Source of the DNA: Pseudomonadota bacterium
GTDB lineage: Bacteria > Pseudomonadota > Gammaproteobacteria > Burkholderiales > Burkholderiaceae_B
Reading direction: 5' to 3'
Length of the DNA: 15,102 nt
Assembly: GCA_023386765.1 (NCBI GenBank)
Contig: JAEWJD010000286.1
Span: 1 to 15,102 of the forward strand
Position numbers and translations under genes: made by a program. Position 1 is the first letter of the stretch. Every line of letters starts with the position of its first letter. Below the pieces are notes generated by a model. It was not told the origin of the DNA and did no database searches. It worked only from the letters and a program-made list of their open reading frames with translations. Shown one piece after another: positions 6,990 through 13,898 of the stretch.

Positions 6990-7507
6990 GGCAGCATCAG
7001 GGCCATGGCGCAGCGCCCCGGCAGGCCGGCGCTCGCTTCTTCGGCCAGAATCGCCTGCAGGCGCGCATCCGGGCGGGCCAGGGTGACAAAACCCAGGCGC
7101 CGGTAGAAGGCTTCGTTGAAGGCCAGGTCGCGGAAGGTGGTCAGCGTCAGACGGCTCAGGCCGGCCTCACCGGCAGTCTGGCGGGCGGCAGCCATGAGGG
7201 CGCGCCCCAGGCCACGCCCTTGCTGCGCACGCCGCACCGACAGTTCCAGGATATGGAGATCCTGCCCGTATCGGCTGGCTGCCAGAAACCCCAGCAAGTG
7301 CCCGTTCTGTGCGGCGACCCAGGACCAGCCGCCGGCGATCAGCGACAGATGACCGGCGCTGTCGATGCCGGCATCTCCGGCAAGCCATTGCAGGCCGGGT
7401 ACCTCCAGGAAGCGTTGGCCGGCATCGCGCTCGATCGCGGGCAGTTGCGAGGCATCGGCCGGTTCGCTGCGGCGCAGGGAGACGGTGGCAGGGGGGCTTG
7501 CTGGCAT
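6986..7507 (-). CDS. GNAT-family N-acetyltransferase
   Basis: A 173-residue cytoplasmic acetyl-CoA-dependent acyltransferase. Motif A of the GNAT fold is clear: LELSVRRAQQGRGLGRALM (about 87-105), where QGRGLG binds the pyrophosphate of acetyl-CoA. Motif B follows as NEAFYRRLGF (131-140). The N-terminal part (LRRSEPADASQLPAIERDAGQRF) is typical of GNAT enzymes acting on small molecules or amines, but the substrate cannot be inferred. The ATG has no strong Shine-Dalgarno. It lies 35 bp after the second acetyltransferase gene and is probably the last gene of a LysR-GNAT-GNAT run. The two GNATs share only the fold motifs, so they are not a recent duplication. Confidence 0.88.
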   Translation of the reverse strand: MPASPPATVSLRRSEPADASQLPAIERDAGQRFLEVPGLQWLAGDAGIDSAGHLSLIAGGWSWVAAQNGHLLGFLAASRYGQDLHILELSVRRAQQGRGLGRALMAAARQTAGEAGLSRLTLTTFRDLAFNEAFYRRLGFVTLARPDARLQAILAEEASAGLPGRCAMALMLP

Positions 7508-7542
7508 GGTGCTGTCTGGCGGGGATGAGGGGCAGGTCGGCC

Positions 7543-8034
7543 TTATGCCCCGGCAGGCGCGGGGAGTGTCATGTGGATCAGCGGATAGGGCCGTCCCTGG
7601 CCATCCAGGGGCGAGCGGCCAATGGGCTGGAAACCATAGTGGCGATAGAAACCCAGGGCCTGCGTGTTCTGCTCGTTGACATCCACGGTGAGCTTGCCGT
7701 GTTGAGCACGCGCATGATCAAGCAGGCGGCGGCCCACGCCCCGGCCGCGTGCCGACGGGTCGAGAAACAGCATGGCGACGTCGGCGCCATCGTCGCTGGC
7801 CTGCAGGCCCATGAATCCCAGGCAGCGTCCTTGTTCGTCCTCGGCCAGCCAGAGCGAGACGGCATGCAGGTACTGGTCGCGCACCTCGGGATAGAGCGCT
7901 TCGATCGTGGCGGCATCCAGGAAGTCGTGGGTGGCACGCACCGAGCGTAGCCAGAGCGCGGCCAGGGTCTCGGCGCTGGGCGGCAGTTCAGGCTGCCAGC
8001 GGCGCAGGGTGGGTGAAAGAGAGGTGCAGTTCAT
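7543..8034 (-). CDS. GNAT-family N-acetyltransferase, YjaB-like
   Basis: A 163-residue GNAT acetyltransferase that closely resembles E. coli YjaB as I recall it. Shared segments are LWLRSVRATHDFLDA (about 27-41), the motif A region LFLDPSARGRGVGRRLLDHA (about 89-108, RGRGVG binding acetyl-CoA), DVNEQNTQALGFYRHYGF (118-135) and the tail GRSPLDGQGRPYPLIHM (139-155). YjaB binds acetyl-CoA as a small soluble enzyme with poorly defined substrates, so only the general reaction can be stated. The start codon lies 19 nt after the LysR stop on the same strand, with no good Shine-Dalgarno, so translation may depend on the upstream gene. Confidence in the family is high. Confidence 0.88.
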   Translation of the reverse strand: MNCTSLSPTLRRWQPELPPSAETLAALWLRSVRATHDFLDAATIEALYPEVRDQYLHAVSLWLAEDEQGRCLGFMGLQASDDGADVAMLFLDPSARGRGVGRRLLDHARAQHGKLTVDVNEQNTQALGFYRHYGFQPIGRSPLDGQGRPYPLIHMTLPAPAGA

Positions 8035-8053
8035 GAGGGGATTCTACCGGTGC

Positions 8054-8938
8054 CTAGCGTTGGCGCAGGGCCTGCAGAGCGTGCAGCACATGACTCGTGG
8101 CACGTTCCAGCGGGCCGGCGCGATGCGCCAGGCCCAGCGGGCGCCACAGGGCCGGGCGCAACGGGCGCATGGCGATGCGCGCATCGGGCTGCGGCGCAGC
8201 CGCCTCCTGCGGCAGCAAGGCCGCGCCATAGCCGGCGGCCACCAGGCTTTTGATGGCGTCGTTGTAGTTCAGGTGGATGCGCGCGCGGGCGTGCAGCCCG
8301 GCACGCGCAAACCATTCGGCGGTCTGGCGCGACAGCCGGGTGGTGCTGTCGTTCAGGATCAGGGCGCGCCCGGCCAGCCAGGCCGGTGTGATGCGCGCCG
8401 GCGGCGCCCAGCCGGCCGGCACGAAGGCCATGACCGGGTCGCGCCGCCAGGGCTGGATGACGAGGCCGGCGGCCGGCGGCAGCGGCAAAGCCACCAGGGC
8501 GATGTCCAGGCTGCCATCGGCCAGCCGCGAGAGGCTTTCCTGCGAGGTCAGCACTGCGGCCTGGATATCGATGTCGGGGTGCTCGCGTCCCAGTGTTTCA
8601 AGGGCCTGTGGCAGCAGGTAGGCCAGGGCGCCGGTCGAGGCGCCCAGGCGCACCCGGCCGGCCAGCCCCTGCACCTGGCGCTGCACGTCGTCCAGGGCCT
8701 GGTCAGCCTCGGCCAGCAGCCGGCGGGCCCGCTCCAGCAGGGTTTCACCGACCGGGGTCGGGCGCACCTGGCCGCGGCGGCGCGTCAGCAGAGGCGCGCC
8801 GATGCGCGCCTCCAGGTCGGCGACGTGCAGGCTGACCGTGGGCGCCGCCAGATGCAGGGCGGCGGCGGCCTGGGCGAAGGAGCCCAGCTCGGCAATCGTC
8901 ACCAGGGTGCGCAGCCGGTCGAGATTGATTTCACGCAT
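8054..8938 (-). CDS. LysR-family transcriptional regulator
   Basis: A 294-residue LysR-type regulator of normal length. The N-terminal winged helix-turn-helix (about 1-62) is typical: LDRLRTLVTIAELGSFAQAA, then AAPTVSLHVADLEARIGAPL, then TPVGETLLERA. A linker helix follows, then a periplasmic-binding-protein-like effector domain (about 92-290) with the usual LALVALP- and GYGAALLPQ-like patches. It diverges from argC across a 109-bp gap with candidate LysR boxes, so it may control argC and itself. Two acetyltransferase genes follow on the same strand. No Shine-Dalgarno is visible in front of the ATG, and a weak -35/-10 pair (TTGAAT, 17 bp, CATATT at 8984-8956) would give a very short leader. 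The effector is unknown. Confidence 0.92.
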   Translation of the reverse strand: MREINLDRLRTLVTIAELGSFAQAAAALHLAAPTVSLHVADLEARIGAPLLTRRRGQVRPTPVGETLLERARRLLAEADQALDDVQRQVQGLAGRVRLGASTGALAYLLPQALETLGREHPDIDIQAAVLTSQESLSRLADGSLDIALVALPLPPAAGLVIQPWRRDPVMAFVPAGWAPPARITPAWLAGRALILNDSTTRLSRQTAEWFARAGLHARARIHLNYNDAIKSLVAAGYGAALLPQEAAAPQPDARIAMRPLRPALWRPLGLAHRAGPLERATSHVLHALQALRQR

Positions 8939-8948
8939 CGTAAGTAGA

Positions 8949-8987
8949 TTCAGAAAATATGAAGTTGTAGATCATGAAATTCAACTT
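8949..8987. promoter_or_regulatory. Candidate LysR binding sites between the LysR gene and argC
   Basis: TTC-N9-GAA (8949-8963) contains the T-N11-A core typical of LysR boxes. Directly beside it, AAGTTG (8962-8967) and CAACTT (8982-8987) form a second dyad with a 14-bp spacer. Both lie in the divergent 109-bp gap, overlapping a possible LysR promoter, which is the usual arrangement for autoregulation plus activation of the neighbour. The motif is short and partly expected by chance in AT-rich DNA. Confidence 0.4.
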
Positions 8988-9047
8988 TTCCTATTCTATG
9001 GCATGGCTGAAGATATGCCGATCCGCTCTCTGGAAAAGGAAACTCTC

Positions 9048-9959
9048 ATGCAACAGACCCGTGTTTTCATCGATGGCGACCAGGGCACCACCGGCCTGCA
9101 CATCCACGAACGGCTGCGCGGACGCGACGATATCCGCGTGTTGACGCTGCCGGCCGCGCAGCGCAAGGACAGCCAGCACCGTGCCGAAGCCCTGAACGAC
9201 TGCGATATCGCGGTGTTGTGCCTGCCGGATGCAGCCGCACGCGAAGCCGTGGCCGCCATCCGCAACCCGGCCGTGCGGGTGCTGGATGCCAGCTCGGCGC
9301 ACCGCCTGACGCCGGGCTGGGAGTATGGCTTTGCCGAAATGCAGGCTGGCCAGGCTGAACGCATCGCGCAAGCCCGCCGCGTCACGAATCCGGGCTGTTA
9401 TCCCACCGGTGCGGTGGCATTGCTGCGTCCGCTGGTGGCTGCCGGGCTGCTGCCGGCCGACTACCCGTTCACGGTGCATGCGGTGTCCGGCTATTCGGGC
9501 AAGGGGCGCGCCGGCGTAGAGGAGTATGAGAGCGGGCAGGGCGATGCGCCGCCTTACCTGGCCTATGGCCTCGGCCTGGAACACAAGCACACGCCCGAGA
9601 TCGAGCGCTATGCCGGCCTGTCGGCACGGCCGGTGTTCCTGCCCGCGTACGGGGCTTTTCGCCAGGGCATCGTCCTGACCATCGCCCTGCAGACGCGGCT
9701 GCTGCCCGCCGGCGCCAGCGGGCAGGCCTTGCGTGCCTGCCTGGCCAGCCACTATGAAGGCAGCCGCTATGTGCAGGTGCAGGACCTGGCGCCGGCCGAG
9801 CTTGATCCGCGGGTGGCCAATGGCAGCAACGACCTGCACCTGCATGTGCTGGAGCATGCCGGGCACGGCCAGATCGTGCTGGCGGCGGTGTTCGATAACC
9901 TTGGCAAGGGTGCGTCCGGTGCGGCAGTACAGAATCTGGATCTGATGCTGCAGGGCTAG
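9048..9959 (+). CDS. argC: N-acetyl-gamma-glutamyl-phosphate reductase, short type
   Basis: Catalyses the NADPH-dependent reduction of N-acetyl-glutamyl phosphate to the semialdehyde, the third step of arginine synthesis, in the cytoplasm. The start is the ATG at 9048 because AAGGA (9036-9040) lies 7 nt upstream. A longer frame opening at 8802 would overlap the LysR gene. The 303-residue product fits the short (type 2) ArgC class. It shows the nucleotide-binding start VFIDGDQGTTGLHIHERL (6-23), LPDAAAREA (59-67), the active site TNPGCYPTGA (113-122, Cys117), HAVSGYSGKGRAG (144-156) and EHKHTPE (178-184), which holds the likely catalytic His. It stands alone and is divergent from a LysR regulator, not in an arg operon. 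Many relatives also carry a second argC elsewhere. Confidence 0.93.
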   Translation: MQQTRVFIDGDQGTTGLHIHERLRGRDDIRVLTLPAAQRKDSQHRAEALNDCDIAVLCLPDAAAREAVAAIRNPAVRVLDASSAHRLTPGWEYGFAEMQAGQAERIAQARRVTNPGCYPTGAVALLRPLVAAGLLPADYPFTVHAVSGYSGKGRAGVEEYESGQGDAPPYLAYGLGLEHKHTPEIERYAGLSARPVFLPAYGAFRQGIVLTIALQTRLLPAGASGQALRACLASHYEGSRYVQVQDLAPAELDPRVANGSNDLHLHVLEHAGHGQIVLAAVFDNLGKGASGAAVQNLDLMLQG

Positions 9960-10007
9960 GGTATTCCTGATAAAAAAAACGGCCAGATTCCGGAGCTTTT
10001 CATGCGG

Positions 10008-10024
10008 CTGTCAGGATGCTGTCA
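10008..10024 (+). promoter_or_regulatory. PhoB/OmpR-type direct repeat (CTGTCA x2)
   Basis: CTGTCA occurs at 10008-10013 and 10019-10024, exactly 11 bp apart, the pitch and core sequence of the PhoB box (CTGTCAT-N4-CTGTCAT). A third partial copy, CTGTCT (10040-10045), is two helical turns further on. The element lies about 130-145 bp before the siderophore receptor start. OmpR/PhoB-family regulators bind such tandem repeats, and a regulator of this class (PirR) controls a related siderophore receptor in Pseudomonas. The actual binder here is not known. Confidence 0.45.
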
Positions 10025-10049
10025 AAAGCATGCCGGAGTCTGTCTCGTG

Positions 10050-10068
10050 TTCGCCACAAAGTGGTGAA
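10050..10068 (+). other. Hairpin between argC and the receptor gene
   Basis: TTCGCCAC and GTGGTGAA form an 8-bp stem (one G.U pair in RNA) with a 3-nt loop, about 90 bp after the argC stop. No U-tract follows. It may mark the end of the argC transcript or act as an operator. Confidence 0.3.
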
Positions 10069-10085
10069 TTAGGTCTGGATGAAGG

Positions 10086-10142
10086 CCGAAACGTTCTTAG
10101 AATTCGCTCGCTGTAATAAGAATGATTCATAGAACGTTTCGG
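10086..10142. promoter_or_regulatory. Long inverted repeat enclosing the receptor promoter
   Basis: CCGAAACGTTCT (10086-10097) and AGAACGTTTCGG (10131-10142) are perfect 12-bp inverted copies. A further 4 bp pair inside (GAAT 10100-10103 with ATTC 10125-10128), leaving 33 bp between the main arms. The right arm ends on the first two bases of the Shine-Dalgarno GGAGAA, and the Fur box lies in the right half. It could be a dyad operator around the -10 region or, if the transcript begins far enough upstream, a hairpin hiding the ribosome binding site. Confidence 0.6.
10117..10131 (+). promoter_or_regulatory. Probable Fur box
   Basis: TAAGAAT-G-ATTCATA fits the 7-1-7 Fur pattern TGATAAT-N-ATTATCA at 9 of 14 positions around a perfect GAATGATTC core. 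It lies 22 bp before the start codon of an iron-siderophore receptor, over the likely promoter (TAATAA at 10114-10119 could serve as -10). Iron repression by Fur is expected for this operon. Confidence 0.6.
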
Positions 10143-10152
10143 AGAATCGTGC

Positions 10153-12396
10153 GTGTCTGACGCCACATCCACCTGTTGCACAGCGGCCAGCCGCTGGTCG
10201 GCCAGCCTGGCCACGGCCATTGTTTCGCCCGCTTTCCTGGCGCTGCCATCCTTCGCTGCGGCGCAAACGCAACCGGCCGAGCTGGCGCCGGTGCGAGTGC
10301 TTGGGGAGGCCGAGACGTTCGATGTCAAGGCATCCGCCTCGCCCAAGTTCACGGCACCGCTGCTGGACACGGCCATGACGGTCAACGTGATTCCGCAGGA
10401 GGTGATCCAGACTCAGGCGGCTTCATCGCTGACCGAGGTGCTGCGCAACTCGCCGGGCATCACGTTCGGTGCCGGCGAAGGCGGCAACCCGCTGGGCGAC
10501 CGTCCCTTCATCCGCGGCTATGACGCCCAGGCGAGCACCTTCGTCGACGGCATGCGCGATATCGGCGCGACCTCGCGCGAGGTCTTCAACCTGCAGCAGG
10601 TTGAAGTCATCAAGGGAGCGGACGGCACCTTCGGTGGACGCGGTGGCGCGGGGGGCACCATCAACCTGATCAGCAAGACCGCGCAAGCTGACGATTTCCA
10701 TCATGCTTCGCTGGCGGTGGGCACCGATCACTACTATCGCGGCACGGTCGATTCGAACTGGAGCCTGGGCGACAGCACGGCTTTCCGCCTCAATCTCATG
10801 TATCACGATCAGGACGTGGCCGGCCGCGACGTGGTCGACTACCAGCGTTGGGGCGTGGCGCCGACGATCACCTTCGGCCTGGGCACGCCCACCCGCGTCA
10901 CGCTGAGCTACTACCACCTGAAAAGCGATGACACGCCCGATAGCGGGATTCCGTACCGCTACCCCAGCACCAAGATCAAGCCGGACGGCAGCTACATGGG
11001 CGTGACCGGCACGGGGCCGGCCAATGTGAATCGCGATAATTTCTATGGCCTGACCAGCGACTACCGCCGCACCCAGTCGGACATGGCCACGGTGGCCATC
11101 GAGCATGATCTGACCGAGCGGCTCACGCTGCGCAATACCACCCGCTACAGCAAGGGGTCGCAGCGTTACGTCGTGACGCAGCCCGACGATAGCCAGGGCA
11201 ATGTACTCAATGGCCTGGTCTGGCGGCGCGCCAATACCCGTGCCAGTGACGTCGATACCCTGGCCAACCATACCGAGCTGAGCGGGACGTTCGACACCGG
11301 TTCGCTCAAGCACAGCTTTGCCACCGGTATCGAACTGTCGTCGGAACGAGGCAAGAAAGACGCCCTGAACGTCAATCGGGGCAACGGAGCCAGTTGCCAG
11401 CAGGGGGCCGGGGCAGCGTCGGGCTACAACTGCACCAGCCTGTGGTCTCCCGACCCGCATGACCCCTGGGTCAACACGCTCAATGGCGGCCGCAAGGGAG
11501 ATCCGACACGTTCCAAGACGGTGACCAAGGCGCTCTATGCCTTTGATACGGTCGAGTTCAATGAGCACTGGCTGGCCAACGCCGGCCTGCGCCTGGATGA
11601 TTACCAGACCCGCTTTACGCAGAACAAGGCCGCCAACAATGCAGTGCTGCGCCGCAATGACACGCTCCTGAACTACCAGTTGGGCCTGGTTTACAAACCG
11701 GTTCAGAATGGCAGCTTCTATGTGTCGTATGGCACCTCCTCGACGCCGGCCAACGCGACCATGGGCGAGGGCAGCGAGAGCCAGAGCATTACGGTCAAGA
11801 GCGGGACCGACCTGTCGCCGGAAAAGAACAAGACCTACGAAGTCGGCACCAAATGGGACGTGCTGGATAACCGCCTGAGCCTGACGGGGTCGCTGTTCCG
11901 CATCGAGACGACCAATTCGCGCATCACCCTGCCCAGCGGCGATTATGCGATGGCCGGCAAGAAGCACGTGCAGGGCGTTGAGCTGGGCGTGGCCGGGGCG
12001 ATCACGCCCAAATGGCAGGTCTACGGCGGCTACACCTACATGAAGTCCAAGATCAAGGATGACGGGGTGGCGGCCAACAGCGGCAATGACTTCCCCAATA
12101 CGCCACGCAATGCCTTCAGCCTGTGGACCACCTACGCCCTGCTGCCGGATGTGACGGTGGGCGGCGGTGCCTACTACGTCGACAAGCAATACGGCAACGC
12201 CGCCAACACGGCCTACATCCCGGCGTACTGGCGCTTTGACGCGATGGCGGGTTACCGGGTGAACAAGCACGTCGATCTGCAATTGAACGTCTACAACCTG
12301 TTCGACAAGCAGTATTACGACAAAGCCTATGCGGCGCACTATGTCAGCGTCGCGCCAGGCCGCTCGGCCGTGTTGACCATGAACCTGAAGTATTGA
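10153..12396 (+). CDS. fiu: TonB-dependent catecholate siderophore receptor (Fiu/PiuA type)
   Basis: A 747-residue outer-membrane receptor that imports ferric catecholate siderophores with energy from TonB. It has an N-terminal signal sequence (cleavage probably near FAAA-Q, residue 37), a likely TonB box around APVRVLGE (45-52) and a plug domain (about 65-180) with PQEVIQTQAASSLTEVLRNS, RPFIRGYD and VEVIKGADGTFGGRGGAGG. A 22-strand barrel follows, ending in the aromatic Tyr expected for outer-membrane insertion. Cys415 and Cys427 may form a disulfide in an outer loop. Translation starts at GTG 10153, with GGAGAA 6 nt upstream. The two following genes match the fiu/piuA accessory set, which supports the Fiu/PiuA assignment over other receptor subfamilies. 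A Fur box and other control elements precede it. Confidence 0.9.
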   Translation: MSDATSTCCTAASRWSASLATAIVSPAFLALPSFAAAQTQPAELAPVRVLGEAETFDVKASASPKFTAPLLDTAMTVNVIPQEVIQTQAASSLTEVLRNSPGITFGAGEGGNPLGDRPFIRGYDAQASTFVDGMRDIGATSREVFNLQQVEVIKGADGTFGGRGGAGGTINLISKTAQADDFHHASLAVGTDHYYRGTVDSNWSLGDSTAFRLNLMYHDQDVAGRDVVDYQRWGVAPTITFGLGTPTRVTLSYYHLKSDDTPDSGIPYRYPSTKIKPDGSYMGVTGTGPANVNRDNFYGLTSDYRRTQSDMATVAIEHDLTERLTLRNTTRYSKGSQRYVVTQPDDSQGNVLNGLVWRRANTRASDVDTLANHTELSGTFDTGSLKHSFATGIELSSERGKKDALNVNRGNGASCQQGAGAASGYNCTSLWSPDPHDPWVNTLNGGRKGDPTRSKTVTKALYAFDTVEFNEHWLANAGLRLDDYQTRFTQNKAANNAVLRRNDTLLNYQLGLVYKPVQNGSFYVSYGTSSTPANATMGEGSESQSITVKSGTDLSPEKNKTYEVGTKWDVLDNRLSLTGSLFRIETTNSRITLPSGDYAMAGKKHVQGVELGVAGAITPKWQVYGGYTYMKSKIKDDGVAANSGNDFPNTPRNAFSLWTTYALLPDVTVGGGAYYVDKQYGNAANTAYIPAYWRFDAMAGYRVNKHVDLQLNVYNLFDKQYYDKAYAAHYVSVAPGRSAVLTMNLKY

Positions 12397-12403
12397 GGCG
12401 CGC

Positions 12404-13192
12404 ATGCCGGCCTCCCGGGTTTCCGTCTCCGAGCTCAATGCCCTGACGCCGCAGCGCTTCGCGGCCATCCTGGCCGGGCCGGCGGCCAGTGCGCTGCCCT
12501 GGCTGCGCGCCGCCGCCGAGGCCGGCCTGGCCGAGGCGCAGGCGGTGCTGGGTCAATGGTTGCTGGACGGCCGGGGGCAAGCGGCGGATCCGTGCGAGGC
12601 CGCCGGCTGGTTTGCGCGCGCGGCCGAGCAGCAGCACCCCATGGCGATGAACATGCTGGGCCGCTGCCTGCGCCAGGGCTGGGGCGTGGAGGTCAACCTG
12701 GTCATGGCTGCCTATTGGTTCGGCCTGGCCGCCCAGGCTGGGCTGGCCTGGGGCATGTACAACTACGCGACGGCCCTGGCATTGGGCGAAGGCGTGCCCC
12801 AGGCGCGCGGCCAGGCGTTGCATTGGTTGCAGCAGGCTGCAGACCAGGGACACGCCAAGTCGTTGAATCTGCTGGGCGGCTTTCATGAGGACGGCTGGGA
12901 GGTGCAGACCGATCTGGGCGCTGCGCTGGCGCTCTACCGGCGCGCGGCCGCCGGCGGCGACTTCCGGGGCGCGTTCAACTGCGCGCGCCTGCTGGCCCGT
13001 CAAGGAGGGATCGACGAGGCCCTCACGTATCTCGACCAGGTGCCGGCCGGGGCCACGCCTGCCTTTCTGGCCCAGGCGGCCGAGCATCTGCTGGCCAGTC
13101 ACGCCGAGGCGCTTCGGGCCAGGGGCCGGGCATTCACGGTTATGCTGAACAGCCGGGCTGCGCAGGGCGTGGCTGCATCCGCGCCGCGCTGA
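12404..13192 (+). CDS. Sel1/TPR-like repeat protein of the siderophore operon
   Basis: A 262-residue protein built from alpha-helical Sel1-like repeats. Four units of about 36 residues can be seen at about 43-79 (AEAQAVLGQWLLDGRG...AAGWFARAAEQ), 80-114, 115-150 (GEGVPQARGQALHWLQQAA) and 151-186. A capping helix region precedes them, and a more divergent Ala/Leu-rich helical tail follows. There is no signal peptide or membrane helix, so it is probably cytoplasmic. Such repeats form scaffolds for protein contacts; no enzyme motif is present. The ATG is 7 nt after the receptor stop with a weak GAGG overlapping it, and piuC follows, so it is the middle gene of the operon. Sel1 proteins accompany piuA/piuC homologues in Pseudomonas too, but their role there is undefined. 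Confidence 0.88.
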   Translation: MPASRVSVSELNALTPQRFAAILAGPAASALPWLRAAAEAGLAEAQAVLGQWLLDGRGQAADPCEAAGWFARAAEQQHPMAMNMLGRCLRQGWGVEVNLVMAAYWFGLAAQAGLAWGMYNYATALALGEGVPQARGQALHWLQQAADQGHAKSLNLLGGFHEDGWEVQTDLGAALALYRRAAAGGDFRGAFNCARLLARQGGIDEALTYLDQVPAGATPAFLAQAAEHLLASHAEALRARGRAFTVMLNSRAAQGVAASAPR

Positions 13193-13214
13193 CGGCGTAT
13201 CCAGGAGGTTTCGC

Positions 13215-13898
13215 ATGTTGCTGCATCTGGCTTCGGTGCTAGGCAAGACAGAGGTCGCGCAAGCGCGCGAGTGCATCGATCGGGCGCCGTGGGTCGATGG
13301 CAACGTCACCTCGGGAGCGCAATCGGCGCTGGCCAAGCGCAATCTGCAGTTGCCCGAAGACGCGCCGGAGGCCCGTGAGATCGGGCAACGCATCCTCGAC
13401 GCCCTGGGCCGCCACCCCCAGTTCATGTCGGCCGCGCTGCCCTTGAAAGTGTTTCCGCCGCTGTTCAACCGTTACGAGGGTGGGCAGGCCTTCGGCAACC
13501 ATATCGATAATGCCGTGCGCCAGTTGCGCGGCACGGACTTCCGCTTGCGCACCGATCTGTCGGCCACGCTGTTTCTCAGCGAGCCTGCGGACTACGACGG
13601 GGGCGAGCTGCTGATCGAAGACACCTTCGGGGCGCAGCGGATCAAGTTGGCGGCGGGCGACATGGTGCTGTATCCGGCCAGCAGCCTGCATCGCGTCACG
13701 CCGGTCACGCGGGGGGCGAGGGTCAGCGCCTTTTTCTGGATCCAGAGCATGGTGCGCAGCGACGCTGATCGCGCCACGCTCTATCAGCTGGACCAGACGG
13801 TGCAGGCCCTGGCGGCCGAACGTGGCCAGGCCGATGCGGCGGTGATCGCCCTTACGGGCATTTATCACAATCTGGTGCGTCGCTGGGCAGAGATGTAG
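13215..13898 (+). CDS. piuC: Fe(II)/2-oxoglutarate-dependent PKHD-type hydroxylase PiuC
   Basis: A 227-residue cytoplasmic dioxygenase of the PiuC/YbiX family, usual length. The double-stranded beta-helix iron site is complete: His96 and Asp98 in FGNHIDNAVR (93-102), distal His159 in YPASSLHRVTPVT (153-165), and Arg169 for 2-oxoglutarate in GARVSAFFWIQS. The N-terminal WVDGNVTSGAQSALAKRN and the segment FNRYEGGQAFG are family-typical. An excellent Shine-Dalgarno (AGGAGG, 13203-13208) lies 6 nt before the ATG. It closes the receptor-Sel1-PiuC operon. The enzyme family is associated with iron-siderophore uptake, and its natural substrate is not established. Its last 47 bp overlap the 3' end of the opposing flavoprotein gene. 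Confidence 0.93.
   Translation: MLLHLASVLGKTEVAQARECIDRAPWVDGNVTSGAQSALAKRNLQLPEDAPEAREIGQRILDALGRHPQFMSAALPLKVFPPLFNRYEGGQAFGNHIDNAVRQLRGTDFRLRTDLSATLFLSEPADYDGGELLIEDTFGAQRIKLAAGDMVLYPASSLHRVTPVTRGARVSAFFWIQSMVRSDADRATLYQLDQTVQALAAERGQADAAVIALTGIYHNLVRRWAEM

Noticed and set aside
6986..8034. Two adjacent acetyltransferases as a toxin-antitoxin or a recent duplication
   Set aside because: They share only GNAT fold motifs, no ribbon-helix-helix antitoxin gene is present, and one resembles the ordinary enzyme YjaB.
8802..9047. Upstream extension of argC to a start at 8802
   Set aside because: It would overlap the LysR gene by over 130 bp and add 82 residues unlike any ArgC. The ATG at 9048 has a strong Shine-Dalgarno and starts with the nucleotide-binding fold.
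9972..9979. A8 run after argC as the U-tract of a terminator
   Set aside because: On the coding strand it is A, not T, and no stem precedes it on the minus strand near a gene end that needs one.
10423..12468. Open frame of 681 codons on the minus strand opposite the receptor
   Set aside because: It is antisense to a clear TonB-dependent receptor and has biased low-complexity composition, no ribosome binding site of note and no domain.
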